Source: JAKFWF01 sp041745515
GTDB taxonomy: Bacteria; Pseudomonadota; Alphaproteobacteria; Rhizobiales; Hyphomicrobiaceae
Assembly: GCA_041745515.1 (NCBI GenBank)
Contig: JBGTIU010000167.1
Location: 1-33,515, forward strand
DNA: 33,515 nt
Direction of reading: 5' to 3'
Below are positions 32,856-33,515 of the stretch, piece by piece. A model generated the notes under the pieces. That model worked only from the letters and a program-made list of their open reading frames with translations, made no database searches and was not told the DNA's origin. Positions within the stretch are counted from its first letter, which is position 1; each line of letters opens with the position of its first letter. The position numbers and the translations under genes were made by a program.

Positions 32856-33292
32856 CCCTCAATTTGATCAAACTCTGCGTCGGTGCGGAGAGCATCGAGG
32901 ATCTGGCCGCGTGGCAGAAGCGGCGGCTGGCGGCACAGAAGAAAGCCGGCGAGAAGCTGCAGCTGTTCCACACGACGTTCCAGTCACCCAAGCGGCAAGC
33001 TGAATTGACGGACGGTGGTTCGCTCTATTGGGTGATCAAGGGGCTGATCCAGGTGCGCCAGCCGCTCGTCGGCTTCGGTGAAGGCTACAAGGAAAACGGC
33101 TCGCCGTGCTGCCTGCTGTTGCTGTCGCCGAAGCTCATTGCGGTGCGCCCGGTGCCGCGCCGGCCGTTCCAGGGCTGGCGATATCTGACCGCCGAAGACG
33201 CCCCCGGTGACTTGAAAGGTGGCGCCGCGGACAGCCTTGCCCAGATGCCGCCGCGCATGCGCCGCGAGCTGGTCGATCTCGGCCTGTTGTAA
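32852..33292 (+). CDS. DUF1489 family protein
   Basis: This 146-residue protein starts with GTG overlapping the carboxylase stop (GTGA). It matches the alphaproteobacterial DUF1489 pattern: LIKLCVGAESIEDLAAWQ, HTTFQSPKRQAEL, GGSLYWVIKGLIQVRQ, CCLLLLSPKLIAVRPVPRRPFQGWRYL, and RRELVDLGLL at the end. Function is unknown. The four-base overlap indicates translational coupling with the carboxylase gene. Confidence 0.92.
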   Translation: MTLNLIKLCVGAESIEDLAAWQKRRLAAQKKAGEKLQLFHTTFQSPKRQAELTDGGSLYWVIKGLIQVRQPLVGFGEGYKENGSPCCLLLLSPKLIAVRPVPRRPFQGWRYLTAEDAPGDLKGGAADSLAQMPPRMRRELVDLGLL

Positions 33293-33351
33293 CACTGTCC
33301 TGCGCCGGATATTGATGGCGCGGTTTTGGGCTTCCTCGGAGCGATTGTACC

Positions 33352-33515
33352 GTGCAGCAGTATCCGCCTCCCCGCCAATCGACCCTGTGTGCCGAGTTAC
33401 CTTCGACCGTGCCGTTCGTTGGCCCAGAGGCCCAGGAGCGGGCGCGCGGGGCGAGGTTCCGCGCACGCATCGGCGCCAACGAAAGCGTATTCGGCCCGTC
33501 GCCGAAGGCGATCGC
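33352..33515 (+). CDS. PLP-dependent aminotransferase (HisC-like), N-terminal part
   Basis: The frame from the GTG at 33352 runs off the right edge after 54 full codons. It contains LPSTVPFVGPEA, then FRARIGANESVFGPSPKAIA. The ANESVFGPSP motif (equivalent to the NENP/NESP start of histidinol-phosphate aminotransferase-like enzymes) marks it as a class I/II aminotransferase. GGAG lies about ten bases upstream. The substrate cannot be judged from this fragment. Confidence 0.75.
   Translation, partial: MQQYPPPRQSTLCAELPSTVPFVGPEAQERARGARFRARIGANESVFGPSPKAI

Overview
The window looks like a chromosomal segment of an alphaproteobacterium of the order Hyphomicrobiales (Rhizobiales), probably near Bradyrhizobium, Rhodopseudomonas or Pseudolabrys. 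The reasons are high GC content, a PhyR/NepR general-stress module, a C4-pathway 5-aminolevulinate synthase, ApaG, a DUF1489 protein, and several families of short GC-rich intergenic repeats. There is no phage, plasmid, CRISPR array, rRNA, tRNA or complete insertion sequence. Most of the window is metabolic core plus accessory acyl-CoA and organic-acid metabolism.

Layout. 1-4449 (+): the 3' end of an HMG-CoA lyase-type gene, a class III CoA-transferase, and a tightly overlapping ABC importer (binding protein, ATPase, permease). 4385-6399: a stress-response block. It holds nepR (anti-sigma factor), csbD and phyR on the minus strand, a divergent 24-residue membrane peptide, and a small secreted protein. 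6625-12333 (+): a three-component 2-oxoacid oxidoreductase (flavin/FeS subunit, fused gamma-alpha subunit, TPP beta subunit), with a Uma2-family nuclease-like gene between alpha and beta. 12375-15094: PilZ protein, RidA protein, M19 dipeptidase (minus) and a small exported basic protein. 15157-16764 (-): methylcrotonyl-CoA carboxylase beta subunit. 17031-22268 (+): clpB, hemA and a Bug/TctC-type binding protein. 22466-23863 (-): an MFS transporter lying between two inverted copies of a 165-bp repeat. 24207-33515: acyl-CoA dehydrogenase, a proline-rich membrane-anchored protein, apaG, a frameshifted argE, a YugP-type zinc peptidase, a YfcG-like glutathione transferase, a small secreted protein, methylcrotonyl-CoA carboxylase alpha subunit, a DUF1489 protein, and the start of a HisC-like aminotransferase.

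How the parts fit. HMG-CoA lyase, both methylcrotonyl-CoA carboxylase subunits and an isovaleryl-CoA-dehydrogenase-like enzyme suggest a leucine/isovalerate catabolic pathway whose genes are scattered instead of sitting in one liu operon. The 2-oxoacid oxidoreductase could move electrons between a 2-oxoacid, ferredoxin and NAD(P)H, as in the KorABC enzyme described in anaerobic aromatic degraders. The PhyR-NepR pair controls the EcfG sigma factor in this class, but no ecfG or sensor kinase is present here. EcfG-like promoter sequences precede csbD and, more weakly, the 24-residue peptide.

No wholly new system is evident. The observations most worth checking are the compact stress locus with its micro-peptide, the interrupted oxidoreductase operon, the single-base disruption of argE, and the intergenic repeats, one pair of which brackets a single transporter gene.
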